Assembly (NCBI RefSeq): GCF_021134715.1
Contig: NC_060020.1
Span: forward strand, 2,232,001 to 2,296,000
DNA: 64,000 nt
Direction of reading: 5' to 3'
From: Daphnia pulex
Taxonomy: Eukaryota; Arthropoda; Branchiopoda; Diplostraca; Daphniidae
A model generated the notes under the pieces. That model ran no database searches. It saw only the letters and a program-made list of their open reading frames with translations, and had not been told where the DNA came from. The position numbers were made by a program, and so were the translations under genes. Of this stretch, positions 24,501 through 35,350 are shown piece after piece. Every line of letters begins with the position of its first letter. Position 1 is the stretch's first letter.

Positions 24501-27500
24501 GCTGATGATGACGGACGTTCCGGTGACGTCAATGACAGCCATAAAAGTCACGCTCACGGAGGCCGATAGCCGCGACGGAAGCGAAATCGTTTTGTTGGAG
24601 CATCTCGTGCCGACGACCAGCAACACTCGTCGCATTAGGCTCGACCATCATCACTTGCCAACGGACGACCCGTTTCTTGCCCTCCCGAATGATAGGCGGC
24701 CATCGTGGGGTAATACAATACTATCCACCATCTTTATACGACTGGCCTTCAGCACTGAGCATCTACTAAAAACAACGACACACGCGATTGGCGGTCAATT
24801 AACCGTTTGCCGGGGTCCATGACGCACGTGCATTTAATTTGAGCTAATTAATCCCATGTCCGATAGAAACCCCCTTAAATAACCTGCAGTTCAGCAAAAC
24901 GCTCGTTACATTTAAACCCCCAACTACTACATAACAAAAGTTACGTCAACCCGAATGGCGAATGGCTCCTTCGGGATCGACCCGCTGGGCTGCCATCTCG
25001 ACCCATAATTCAAAAGAGAAGAAAGATATATATATAACTGCTATGTATCATTTGCAATAAGACCCCCCCCCCCTCACTGAGCTGGAGTGCTGCTGGATGA
25101 CTGGCTGAACTGGATCGATAAATCACTGCAGCTCTATATATACACCAGCTAGCTCTGCGCCTTGCATCAAATTATTGATTCGTTCAGTTTCCGACACGCT
25201 GTAACGGCTAGCTGTTATTCAAAATGTCCGACGCGGGATCAGAGACTTTGCACGTTCACCTCTTTTGTGTATAGTAATATACCTGTAGTTTGTGGTCTGA
25301 CGTAGTTGTCAAAACACATCATCGACATGTCGACAACAATAGACGGCGGGATAGAAGACAAAAAGCCAAGCATGGTCACGTAAATCACGCATCCACGCAA
25401 TATTATAATAAAAAGACATTTTTTGTTCAAGCACGGCATGCATAACACCATTACACCACTTTAGGAAAGTGGTTTACAAATAGAATTGAACAATTTCTTT
25501 CAGACAGTATTTTCGTGTTTTCCTTATTAAGCTTTTTGGACGACATTTGCGACTGTCTATTAATATTATTAATACGATTAATTATCGGTAAAGAAAAATG
25601 TTAAAAAATTCGGAGCGATAAAAAACGAATGTTTGGTTGTGATATTGGTACTAATGACGTCGTGTTTTCATGTACGGTCTCTCTTATCATGTCATCATCT
25701 TCTGCTGACACGAATATTTTGGGCGCTTGGGTATCAGGTACAGCCTCGCACGCTGCCATGGCTACCAGTCCCAGTGCAGCTTCGATGCTGCGCAACACGA
25801 GCGAGAAAGACATGGGCAACGGAAACGGAGACGTTCACAAAGTAATGATGTACTATGATAATAATAACAGCAGCATATCATTTATTCCTAATTGGAAATG
25901 CCGGGCTTTAAACATTTCCATTTTCTTTTTTGGACGTGTGTATAACATCAACAGGGGAATACGTCGTTCTTGAAAAAGATTCCAGCGGGAGCCGAAGCCT
26001 CAAATGTACTTGTCGGCGAAGTCGATTGCCTGGAAAAACCCGTTTCAGCCTTCATCCGGCTGGTTCAACCTGTCGTTTTGGGCGATTTAACCGAAGTTCC
26101 CGTCCCGACCCGCTTCGTTTTCATACTCCTAGGACCAGTGGTTAGTGAAGAAGGATTTACTATAGCTATTATATGCACGCTTCATTACCCTATATGCTGT
26201 GCATCTCGTCTCTCATATTCTGACTCTCTTGCAGTCGCTACGGCAACGGGAAGAAAACATAAATCTTTTAGTGCGTGTGTGTGTATAGCACGTATAAATA
26301 GCGCAGCTGCACATTCGTGATGCTCCATCGATCGGCTTCATATTCTCTCCTTCTGTTTTGTCTTGGACGGTTTTTGTGAAACAAATAACAATATTTACAA
26401 TAAAACTGATGTGTTTAGGGTGGCCAAGCGAGTTATCACGAAGTCGGCAGGGCTATGGCCACGTTAATGTCAGACGAAGTGTTTCACGAAGTCGCCTACC
26501 GGGCCAAGAATCGCGATCACCTATTGGCCGGCGTTGACGAGTTCCTCGACGCCGTCACCGTCTTGCCCCCAGGCGAATGGGATCCCCAGTAATGAATAAC
26601 GCAATTTGTTTCAAATAAATGAGCGATCAAATTATTAACAGAGTTATTCTTTTGAAACTCATTCAAACAGGATTCGTATTGAACCGCCGGCAGCCATTCC
26701 ATCTCAGGTAATGGAACCCTTTTAATTGCCTTGATTTTACTCGGTATAGTAGCAATTAAATGAACGAATCGAATTGACAGAACACGAGGAAATTCCCCGA
26801 AAAGAACAAAGAAGAAGTCAACGAAGAAGAGGAGGAGAGTAAGGTTCGCGAGACTGCCGGCCTGTACCGAACGGGCCGACTCTTTGGCGGCCTCATCAAC
26901 GACGTCAAACGAAAAGTGCCGTGGTACTGGTCCGACTACAAGGACGCCATGTCCATTCAGTGTCTGGCCGCCTTCACTTTCCTCTACTTCGCCTGTCTGA
27001 CACCATTAATCACGTTCGGCGGTCTGCTGGGCGACGCCACCGAAAACCGTTTGGGCACAATGGAATCCCTCTGCTCCGGCTTCCTCTGCGGAATCGTTTA
27101 CGGCATTTTCTCCGGCCAACCGCTCACCATCCTCGGCTCCACCGGACCCGTTCTCGTCTTTGAAAACATTCTCTACGATTTCTGCAAGTAAGATGGGGCT
27201 GCCAGCAGCAGTGATGAGACAATAGTCGATATCCTCTCGGCCGTGGTTAATTGATTGATTCTCCCAACTATAAACAACCCCACCAGGAGGAACGAGCTAG
27301 ATTACTTGGGGCTGCGATTTTGGATTGGCATGTGGATTGCATTTATTCTGATCGTACTGGTGGCCATAGACGCATCGGCTATCGTTTGCTACATTACCCG
27401 ATTTACCGAAGAGAATTTCGCCCTTCTAATTGCCACCATTTTCATCTACAAGGTAATTTTCCAATCTGATGGTTTCTAACTCACGAAATTGCACGCTAAT

Positions 27501-29515
27501 TTTTTTTCAAACCCCCGCGAAGGCTATTGAGAAAGTGTTATCGATTGGGCAAAAGTATCCGATGAATCCACCCGTCATCAGCGACTGCCGCTGCCTACCG
27601 TCCAATTTCACCATTGAAGCTAGAGACGATATCAGTACCAGCTGGTCGGGAATATCTTGGCAAGAATGCCAATCGGTTGGTTACTCATTATTATTCTCTT
27701 TCCGTCGTTTCGATTATGTCACACTCAATTCTTTTTCTAAGGTGTACAATGGAACTCTGGAAGGAGAGGATTGTCACCTTGTCAACAAACCTTGGTACCC
27801 GAACGGTAAACCCATTAGCAATCATTAAATTATTCGGTGAGATTCTATAAACCCAAAATTGTGAATTTATACAGTCTTTCTGATGTCGATTATCCTGTGC
27901 GTCACCACCTACTTCCTCTGTGTAACGCTGAAAAACATGAAGCGAACAAATTTCTTCCCCAATAGCGTACGATAATTCAATGTCATTTAAATACGATTTA
28001 AATTTAATTGAATGGACGTATTTACAGGTGAGACAAGTGATTAGTGATTTCGGTGTTTTCATCACCATTTGCTCCATGTCTCTAATGGATGCCCTGGCTG
28101 ACGTCCGCACGCCAAAACTCCTCGTGCCCGATGAGTTTAAACCGACTTGGGAAGGGCGCGGATGGGTCGTTTCGCCATTCAACAATCCGTGGTGGACCAT
28201 TCCTGCTGCCATTGCTCCCGCTATGCTGGCCACTATTCTCATCTTCATGGATCAGCAAATCACGGCCGTCATCGTCAATCGTCGTGAAAACAAGCTCAAA
28301 GTAAAAGAAATTTCTGTTTTTACCAAAATTGAACCAAATTCGTCATTATAGCTTTTCTTATCGGATTGACAGAAAGGGTGTGGCTACCACTTGGATTTGT
28401 TTGTGTTGGCCATTTTAATTGTCGTCAAATCAATTCTGGGCCTCCCTTGGTTTGTGGCCGCTACCGTCCTCTCCATCAATCACGTCAACGCTCTCAAACT
28501 CCAGACGGAATGCGCCGCTCCTGGCGAAAAACCCCAATTCTTGGGAGTCAAGTAAAATCTATTAGAATTTGATTTCCTTTCAATGAAACGATTCTCAATT
28601 TATTCTCGATTGAATTATACAGAGAACAGAGAATGACTTTGATTATGATCTCTGTGATGATTGGCCTGTCCGTTTTCATGACGCCCATTCTGACGTATAT
28701 TCCCATGCCCGTTCTATTTGGAGTCTTCCTGTACATGGGCACTTCTCCGCTGGCCGACATGCAATTCTACGATCGACTCTTACTTCTCTTTATGCCGACG
28801 AAATACCAACCGGACCACATCTATCTCCGCAAGGTGACGCTCCGCCGCGTCCACCTGTTCACTTTCATCCAGTTGCTCTGCTTCATTGTCCTGTGGGCCG
28901 TCAAAGAAATCAACGCCATTTCTATCGCTTTCCCCCTGATGGTAATACAGTCTAACCTTTCCCCCCTTACACACTGAAATGCTAATGATTTTGATTGTCC
29001 AGTTGGTGGTCATGATTGGCGTGAGGAAATCTCTCGATTTCATTTTCACCAAGTACGAATTGAAAGTGCTGGACGATCTGATGCCCGAAAGTAACACGAA
29101 GCACAAGGACGAGGAAGACGAAGAAGTAACTACTCTAGTATCAACATTTCTTTCTCGATTACATAATTCCAATCAAAAAAATAGGCTAATTAACACACTT
29201 TATAACCTCTAGGCGGGCGGGACAAGTGTGGCCGCGGTCAGTCAAATGGCAATGACGGACTACACCAGTCACAGCGGGAAAAACTTCCAGATCCAGCTGC
29301 CCAACGGAAACATCATGAACATCCCTGTCGATAGTTCAACGGCCGGTGGAACCGGCGGTGGCGGCGGCGGTGCCAATAAGGCCATGAACATTTCCGAGGA
29401 GGTCAATCGAAGTGGCGTCTGGAAAACCGTGAACATCGGCAACGTCCTCCCAGCGTCCACTTGCATCCAGGAGAGCAAGCCGACGTGTCGCAACAACCGG
29501 CGCCGAGAGAAGTAG
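21525..29515 (+). CDS. SLC4 Na+-driven bicarbonate transporter, paralogue B (Ndae1/NDCBE type)
   Basis: Full-length Na+-coupled bicarbonate transporter. Exon 1 (21525-21636, [13 protein letters not shown]) joins 22339-22482, which has the family's N-terminal signature [15 protein letters not shown] and a His/Arg-rich stretch. The cytoplasmic domain follows in 22599-22752 ([14 protein letters not shown]), 22977-23196 ([20 protein letters not shown]), 23281-23404 ([13 protein letters not shown]), 24047-24253, 24497-24709, 25738-25841, 25955-26140 ([20 protein letters not shown]) and 26419-26588. The membrane domain runs from 26781 to 29050: [37 protein letters not shown], then [12 protein letters not shown] and [20 protein letters not shown]. 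The last exon has a glycine run (GGGGGG) and stops at 29515. It is the conserved member of the pair; vertebrate SLC4A7/8/10 and Drosophila Ndae1 share its N-terminal layout. Exons 24497-24709 and 25738-25841 encode linker sequence I do not recognise from the family and may be cassette exons. Confidence 0.93.
24497..24709 (+). other. Possible cassette exon in SLC4 paralogue B linker
   Basis: A 213-nt open exon (71 codons) with an AG acceptor and a GT donor, phase 1 on both sides, so it can be included or skipped without changing frame. It encodes [20 protein letters not shown] and a His/Asp-rich tail. I do not know it from other SLC4 proteins. Confidence 0.6.
25134..25275 (+). promoter_or_regulatory. 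Candidate internal promoter and alternative first exon of SLC4 paralogue B
   Basis: Inside the large intron before 25738 there is a TATA-type CTATATATACAC at 25134-25145, an initiator-like TCAGTT at 25184, then ATG at 25224 in a good context (CAAAATGTCC). The frame [14 protein letters not shown] reaches a GT that would join the exon at 25738 in phase. This could make a transporter lacking most of the cytoplasmic domain's N-terminal part. No transcript evidence is available. Confidence 0.3.
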
Positions 29516-30809
29516 ATATTCCTTTTTTGTTTTTTGCCCAACATCATTATATAATATTATATATCTAGTTTACATTACTGAATTTACCAAAACAGTAACT
29601 GATTGTGTTTTTTAAATGTGTTCTTTTCATTGTAACGTGTGTTTGTTGACTTCCTCTTTCACGCCACAATTCAAAAAAAAAAATCCGAAATCAAAGAAAC
29701 AAATCGAATCAAGGCGACGGGCATATTAAATACGACAGAGCGCGTCAACTTAAAGAAAACCAAATTCGAATAAGCCAGAAAATGACGCCGTTGTGTCCAT
29801 TCCATTTTTTAAAAGTAGCGACGAGAAGGGAAAATATTGCGATTGGGAAATCCCTGATATTTTGTCATTGATGTCTTGTTAATATTGTGTCTTTTTATGT
29901 TGTTGTTTGTTGTTGTTGTTGCTGGTTTTTGAAGCGATGGCGTCGGTCAACGTGTCAAAAACCGCAACAGATATAAAGCCGCGAAGGTAGGTGATGGCAT
30001 TATATTTACGATGTGATTTTGAATAGGAAGCATTTACTATTTGACGAAAAAAGCAAAGTGGATGAACGCAACATACACACGCCCAGTGATTGAACGTATT
30101 TGACCATGAGAGAATTATCTATCGCGTGTGTAGCCTTAATTTCTCTCAGCATTCTAACATGGTTGTAAACATGACAAACGATGAAGGACGACGAAGAAAT
30201 AGACTTACAAAATCACGATCTGATCAGATTATATCTGTCATCTAGTCCTAATATAGTCCCCATTTCCCTCGCAGTTGCCAAAAGAAAACAAAAAATAATC
30301 AATAACCCCCATGTAATATTGCCATCGGGAATTGGAATCGTTGTATACGAGTTTGACAAGACACTTATTGAGATCTGATGATGCTGCCCGGACAGGTGCT
30401 TTGTGCTCAAATCAGCAATAAAATTTTAAAGGGGGGGGAATCATTTTTCAAATAATTCAAAGGCGATGGCGGATATCCATAGTCTTGCCACTATTAGAAG
30501 TAAAATCCCATAGCAACAGACAAAACAACAAATACTTATTCAATCTCGCGGTAGGTTTCTATATAGTCAGAAGTTGATGACTGAATAAAAAACAAGAAAA
30601 ATGTCCACTCTTTTTTCGACGATAAACAAGCTCTCTGTATCATTTATAATATGAATTGATATTGTTTATGATTGATGTTCCTGGCTGGTTCAGTTGAGGT
30701 AGAATTGATTACTTTAATACTGACTATGTTTTAAAAAAAGAAATTAATACACAGAGTGGTTAGATAAAGACATAGTTATTTAACCACAATGCGCAATTAT
30801 TTCTTTCCA
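29516..30809. other. 3' flank of SLC4 paralogue B, no further gene seen
   Basis: A/T-rich sequence with a GTT simple repeat around 29898-29922 and possible polyadenylation signals. A 65-residue frame at 30181-30378 has an equally long frame on the other strand and no recognisable features. Confidence 0.5.
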
Positions 30810-30935
30810 GCTTTCCAGCGACAATTTTGATCCTCAGCCTCAGTCTGCATCCAGTCCCATTGAATATGGGCTGGGAAAAACGTGAATTCCATCCAAGACT
30901 GTCAGATGCCTCCGCCTGTTAACCCAGCAATAACG
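30810..30935 (-). pseudogene. Relic of A-type exon 2 of the tandem membrane-protein family
   Basis: On the minus strand, the acceptor and the first codons (AEASDSLGWNSRFSQPI) match exon 2 of copy A at 32528-32899 almost base for base. After the proline-isoleucine the alignment needs an indel, and the frame then runs out of register. No exon 1 lies at the expected distance; a fragment of a dispersed repeat begins instead. Confidence 0.75.
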
Positions 30936-30944
30936 AAACAAACG

Positions 30945-31045
30945 AGGAGGTGCCGGTGTGGCGGCAAGTCCCTCTTGGTAAAAAAATTCTCTAGTTGCAC
31001 TTTGCTTAAGTGTTCAAATATTTTCGAATGTGATGATTTACCCAC
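30945..31045 (+). repeat. Fragment of dispersed repeat (left end)
   Basis: The stretch GGCGGCAAGTCCCTCTTGGT, followed by a segment containing CTAGTTGCACTTTGCTTAAG, matches the left ends of the longer copies at 41890 and 53030. Similarity is lost after about 100 bp. A short further match (GCAGACGACAC) appears near 32075. Confidence 0.6.
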
Positions 31046-32527
31046 AGAAAAAAAAGTGAGGTACAAAAAAAAACAGGCCTGATCTGCAGTCGTTCGACAC
31101 TAATGAGATTTTTAGAAAACCATTACTGAGAAAAAACAAAAACGAAGAGAGAAAACGGTTCCAGTCAAGCAACCGCCTAGCTCAGGAATAAACGTACTCC
31201 GTGGCTACGTAACGATTTATAATCAACGCCACAAAACTGTCAAAAAGGAAGAATAGAGATCAATTTTGTCCTACCTTTATGCCTGGGAAATACAGCCAGG
31301 CAACTACAGTTGCTCCATCCATCCGCTGCAAGAGTTAAATGACACCAGACGGGATAGGGTAAGAAGGGTGTCCTCGTGAATACACCCACATTCACATGGG
31401 CATACACAAGGACATTTGAAGAAAGGGGAAAAATAAAGATCCGTAGCTCGATTGACATCGGTAGTTATATGGGTTGCTGGCTTTTATCTAAATAAAAATA
31501 GAAAATGGGTTCCGAAAAATTATTGACAGAAACAAGTCAGGGAAAGTTGAAAACGAGACACTGGGTAAACCCTAATTGTTAATAAATGGGAAACTTAAAG
31601 GTTTACATGTAATACACTGCATTGATGCAGGTAATGCAGCATTAAAATATCTAGTAGTCACAGGTCAATAAAAGTAAAGGAAATCATTACACCCAAGCGA
31701 TGATCCTGAGATTGCTGCTGACAAGTTAACACCTGCACAAGAAAAACTTGCATATTGTGTGGTTATGATGGCTGGTTCAGGCCTCAAATCTGCAAAAAAG
31801 AAAAAGGTTATATAGTACAAACAAACTGCCATGCATCGAAAGGCCAATCACTGAATCACATGGTAAAAGCTAGTCAGGAACTAACATTTCACACATTTGG
31901 AAAACGTTTAACTCTTCTATAGCCCCCACAATAATTTTATTTGTATCGTTAGTTTTATTTACCCGGTAAACAGCATGGAGTATGACGGTTTAAAAAACAA
32001 ATAAATTTATAACAATCTAAATCTTGAATTTTGTCTCTTGACTTTTTTCGAAATTTTTTTAAAACTAAAAGAAAGCAGACGACACTTGTCCAATTTGCTT
32101 CTAATCAGCACCCCTCAAAATCCGAGCCGCTCAAAAACGATAAGGGAATAAATTTTAGTTGAAATCTAATGCCGTACCATTTCTGTTGGATATAATTCCC
32201 CGGTAGACCTCCCCCCCCCCCAAAAAAAAAATTATTAATTCCTCGATTGCCCCCCTCCCACATCCCTCTTGGAAGCCAAGAGGGAAAAACCGCTTATCTC
32301 GTTCAGCGAGATGAAGATATAAGATGACGGCAATAAATTCAGGGAGTCCACCTGTAATATTAGTGAAGGAACGTATGATAAAATTTTGAATTTTGGGAAG
32401 CACTTGGGAAAAAAGTAAAACAAAAAAAAAAAAAAACACGAGTGAAAAAATTATAAAATGATCCGGACAGCTTATATTCTTGTTATCGCGTACATTCACA
32501 AATTAAGCTCAATAAGGAAAAAATTAT
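31046..32527. other. Intergenic DNA downstream of the tandem array
   Basis: No supported exon. The right part (about 32400-32520) resembles the 3' flank of copy D near 37200-37380, so it is probably the 3' UTR of copy A. It contains poly-C/poly-A runs near 32211-32230. Confidence 0.45.
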
Positions 32528-33229
32528 TCAGTCGAAGCGTCCATTCCTGCGGTTGTTAAAATCACCGAAATCACCGAAATCACCGTTGTACAGTAGTAGT
32601 AGCACTACTATTATTGCGCCGATTGCCCATCCAAAAGTTTTAAAAAAATCTTCGATGTCACGAGAAAGAGAAGCTAAGAATTGGTCGAACTTCTCTCTCG
32701 TACTTTCAAATCGAAGCTGGTTTTCTCTGGAGGATCCCGCAGCTGTTTTCCAATAAGAAATCTCCTTATTTTTATCTGCCAGTTGTTTCTCCAGTTCCCA
32801 AATTTTACAATTTTGATCCTCAAAATCAGTCAACATCCATCGGCATTGAATAGGTTGGGAGAAACGTGAATTCCATCCTAGACCGTCAGCTGCCTCCGCC
32901 TGTTAATCCAGAAATAACGAACAAGTATTTAAAATCTCGGCCGTGAGTTAATTTTATATCTGTAAAATTTTGTTACTTACCCGGGAATAGTAGTGAGGGG
33001 TGTGGATCACTTTAGAGTTATGTCCGTATGCTAGAGAATGCCGATAAAGATCGCCATCATTTACATTAAATATCACATTCTTTTTCACGATCTTTTGAAT
33101 TTCCCTATCGGCTAGGCACTGTATAATGTAGCTCTTGGTAGCTGTACGAAGATCAAAAAAACGTTTCAAAGTAAAATTAGTTTCAACTTTTTCAATGGCA
33201 TAGTTAAACTGTTCTACTGTTAAAACCAT
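32528..33229 (-). CDS. Tandem family copy A (A-type): coiled coil plus single membrane segment
   Basis: I do not recognise this family. Two exons, 33229-32981 and 32899-32528, join in phase to about 206 residues. Exon 1 carries the family block TKSYIIQCLADREIQ and ends with HNSKVIHTPHYYSR. Exon 2 begins AEAADGLGWNSRFSQPIQC, continues with a charged heptad-like stretch (ELEKQLADKNKEISYW), and then a hydrophobic segment (WAIGAIIVVLLLLY) that should cross a membrane. The tail has a short repeated GDFGDFGDF motif and ends in basic residues. There is no signal peptide, so a tail-anchored topology with the coiled coil in the cytoplasm is plausible. The start is the ATG in GTTAAAACCATGG-type context shared by the copies. 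Neighbour B lies 0.5 kb away in the same orientation. Confidence 0.75.
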
Positions 33230-33730
33230 GGCTGATGGGATTGGTGAGGAGAATTTTAAAAAAAACTGACTGTATGCGGAGAAGGGTGTATGGATGCATC
33301 AACAATGTAAACGTTTGTATTTCGCAAAGGCATGCTCGTGCATCCTAAGGGGTTTTCTCGATATTGTATACGGAATGGTATGTTCAAAATGTTCCCCGCA
33401 AAAGACGACCAACCATGAGTCAAATTTAAATGTAATTTTGTTGCTCTGCTCTGCTTGCTGCCTCCTTTCGCTCCTTTCATTTCAAATAAAGCAGTTTAAA
33501 ATTTATTTATTGTTCCACATATCACAGTGCTGTGCGTTTACAGTAAAATTTGACAATAGCGAAAAAAAAATCATCAAAACTATCAGCAGCTAAATTGATG
33601 ATTTTATAACACTTAAACGGAAGCTGCGGACGGCATTTATCCAGCATTTATCAACGCATATGATATAATTTTTTCGGGGAAACAGGCTGACTGATAGAAA
33701 GCGTGGAACGGAGTGGCATTACACATACAA
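33230..33730. other. Spacer between copies A and B, homologous to 37928-38320
   Basis: Contains the conserved segment GGGGTTTTCTCGAT, then TATACGGAATGGTATGTTC, then the pyrimidine-rich TTGCTGCCTCCTTTCGCTCC. All recur in the same order between copies D and E. This spacer serves as the promoter region of copy A and the 3' flank of copy B. Confidence 0.7.
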
Positions 33731-34672
33731 TTATTTTGTTGCAAGTACATTCAGTGGAATGTCTACCAAAAAAATGGACCAAGTAAAAATTTTTCTAAAG
33801 CTCAAAAGAGAATAAACGGATATGGTTCTTAATAATCCAACATGTTTCTTTAAGACCCAATGGACTAATTCAGGTTTTTTGTAGACGATTAAGCAAATTC
33901 CGATGGAAATAAATAAATTCTGCAAATTCATCTTAGAGGATGCGTCGCTTGGAGTCTTTCCTTTATAGGGCACATTGGATACACTCTTGTAGGCAGTCGG
34001 GTAACCATTGTTTTCTGGTACATAACTCATAAAATAAGGATCACCATACAAATTCCAGACCATTCTCGTGTTTCTATTGGTCAGCTTCTTATTGTTTTCC
34101 ACGGATATCATTAATCCATTTTTTTCTCTTTTCAATCGATCTACAAGATTAAGGGTGTTGTTTAGTTCACGTTCCAAACAATTGTTTGATTCCTCAAAAT
34201 ATAGAATCTCTCTTTCTTTAGAAGCGACAAGTGCTTCCAGTTGCTGAATTCTAGCAGATATTTGCACTTTTGAAACGAATGAGCCAGCACTCAAATGACG
34301 TAATATCCGTGGTTTACATGGCTTATTATTAGCTGAATCCCAACCGGAAACATTTAGCACGGCTTCTACCTGACATGCACATTTATAACATTATACAGTG
34401 TTTATGCTACATGACTTGGACGTAAATAAGTTGTAAAAATTATAAGAGACTGTAACATAACTTACATCAGCGTACTTCTCAGGAGAGTGGATCACCTTAC
34501 AATTATATCCATACGCTTTGGATTGATGCCCTAGGTCGTTGATAGAACGTTGAATTTCTCTGTCTGCCAGGCACTGAATAATGTAGCTCTTGGTAACTTT
34601 ACGTAAGTTGAACAAACTAGAAAGTCCAGAATTAGATTTTGCTTCTCGGTACTCATCTTCTGTTAAAACCAT
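33731..34672 (-). CDS. Tandem family copy B (B-type)
   Basis: Unrecognised family. Exons 34672-34466 and 34369-33731 give about 281 residues. Exon 1 starts MVLTEDEYREAKSNS, carries TKSYIIQCLADREIQ and ends VIHSPEKYAD. Exon 2 begins VEAVLNVSGWDSANNKPCKP, then has a long coiled coil (IQQLEALVASKEREILYFEE ... LNLVDRLKREKNG). A proline/tyrosine segment (YPTAYKSVSNVPYKGKTPSD), a hydrophobic stretch (LFISIGICLIVY) and a basic/aromatic C-terminus ending IPLNVLATK follow. B-type copies share exon 1 and the GW-S motif with A-type copies but have a different, longer C-terminal half. Both splice junctions are canonical and the frame is intact. Confidence 0.75.
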
Positions 34673-35350
34673 GACAGCAAAATCAAAGGGGAAAAAATAT
34701 TTTGGAGAATATTAATTGAGTGGCTCTCCTACACGCTCGACTTTGGTGAATTCTAATCACGGATTAAACTTTCCGATGACTAACCCACACGGCATGGGCA
34801 TTTTTATGATACAACTTACAAGTAATAACAACAGTCAAAATGCAAGGATTTTATGGTTAGTACAATGCACAATGCAAATGGGGCGGTATCACTTCCTAGT
34901 ATCAGCAGACAAGATTTCCCAAGACATAAACAAAAAAACTCCGTTCGGGCATACTATGCCGTTAACGTTAACGCTTAACGTTAACCTAACAACAGTGTTG
35001 CGCGATTTATTTTAAAAATCAAATATTCAATTTTTCAGGTGCAAAAAAAAATAACCATCTGAACTTATTCAAATCATTCAAATGATTTTACTTTTTTGTA
35101 AATCTGTGACATACATTGTGAAAAACAGAATAAGATAATATAAAGAACTTGCATGAAAAAATTATCGAAGAATTAATTACGTGATACCATTTTTAAAGGT
35201 ATCCAAGCTAACTGAATTTTGAAATGCTGCACAACACCCAAAAGGAAACCGCCGACGGCATTTATTCAGCATATCTCAATGCATGTGCTAATTTTTTTTC
35301 GGGGAAACAATTGCCAGATTAAGCGGAACGGAGCGGCATTACACATACAA
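34673..35350. other. Spacer between copies B and C
   Basis: The left 300 bp are homologous to the upstream regions of copies C and E. The right end (about 35270-35350) repeats the 3' end of copies B and E (TTTTTTTCGGGGAAACA; ACATACAATTATTTTGTTGC). It also holds a perfect inverted repeat at 34961-34985. Confidence 0.65.
34961..34985. repeat. Perfect inverted repeat, 11-bp arms
   Basis: GTTAACGTTAA, spacer CGC, TTAACGTTAAC. It lies about 290 bp upstream of the copy B start codon. The homologous flanks of copies C and E do not have it at the matching place. Confidence 0.8.

Noticed and set aside
32155-32499. 114-codon frame downstream of copy A, and its counterpart at 37196-37381
   Set aside because: They resemble each other because the 3' flanks are duplicated, but a poly-T run and frame differences indicate non-coding 3' UTR rather than a second gene.
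33294-33593. 99-codon plus-strand frame in the A-B spacer
   Set aside because: The homologous spacer at 37928-38320 does not keep this frame open.
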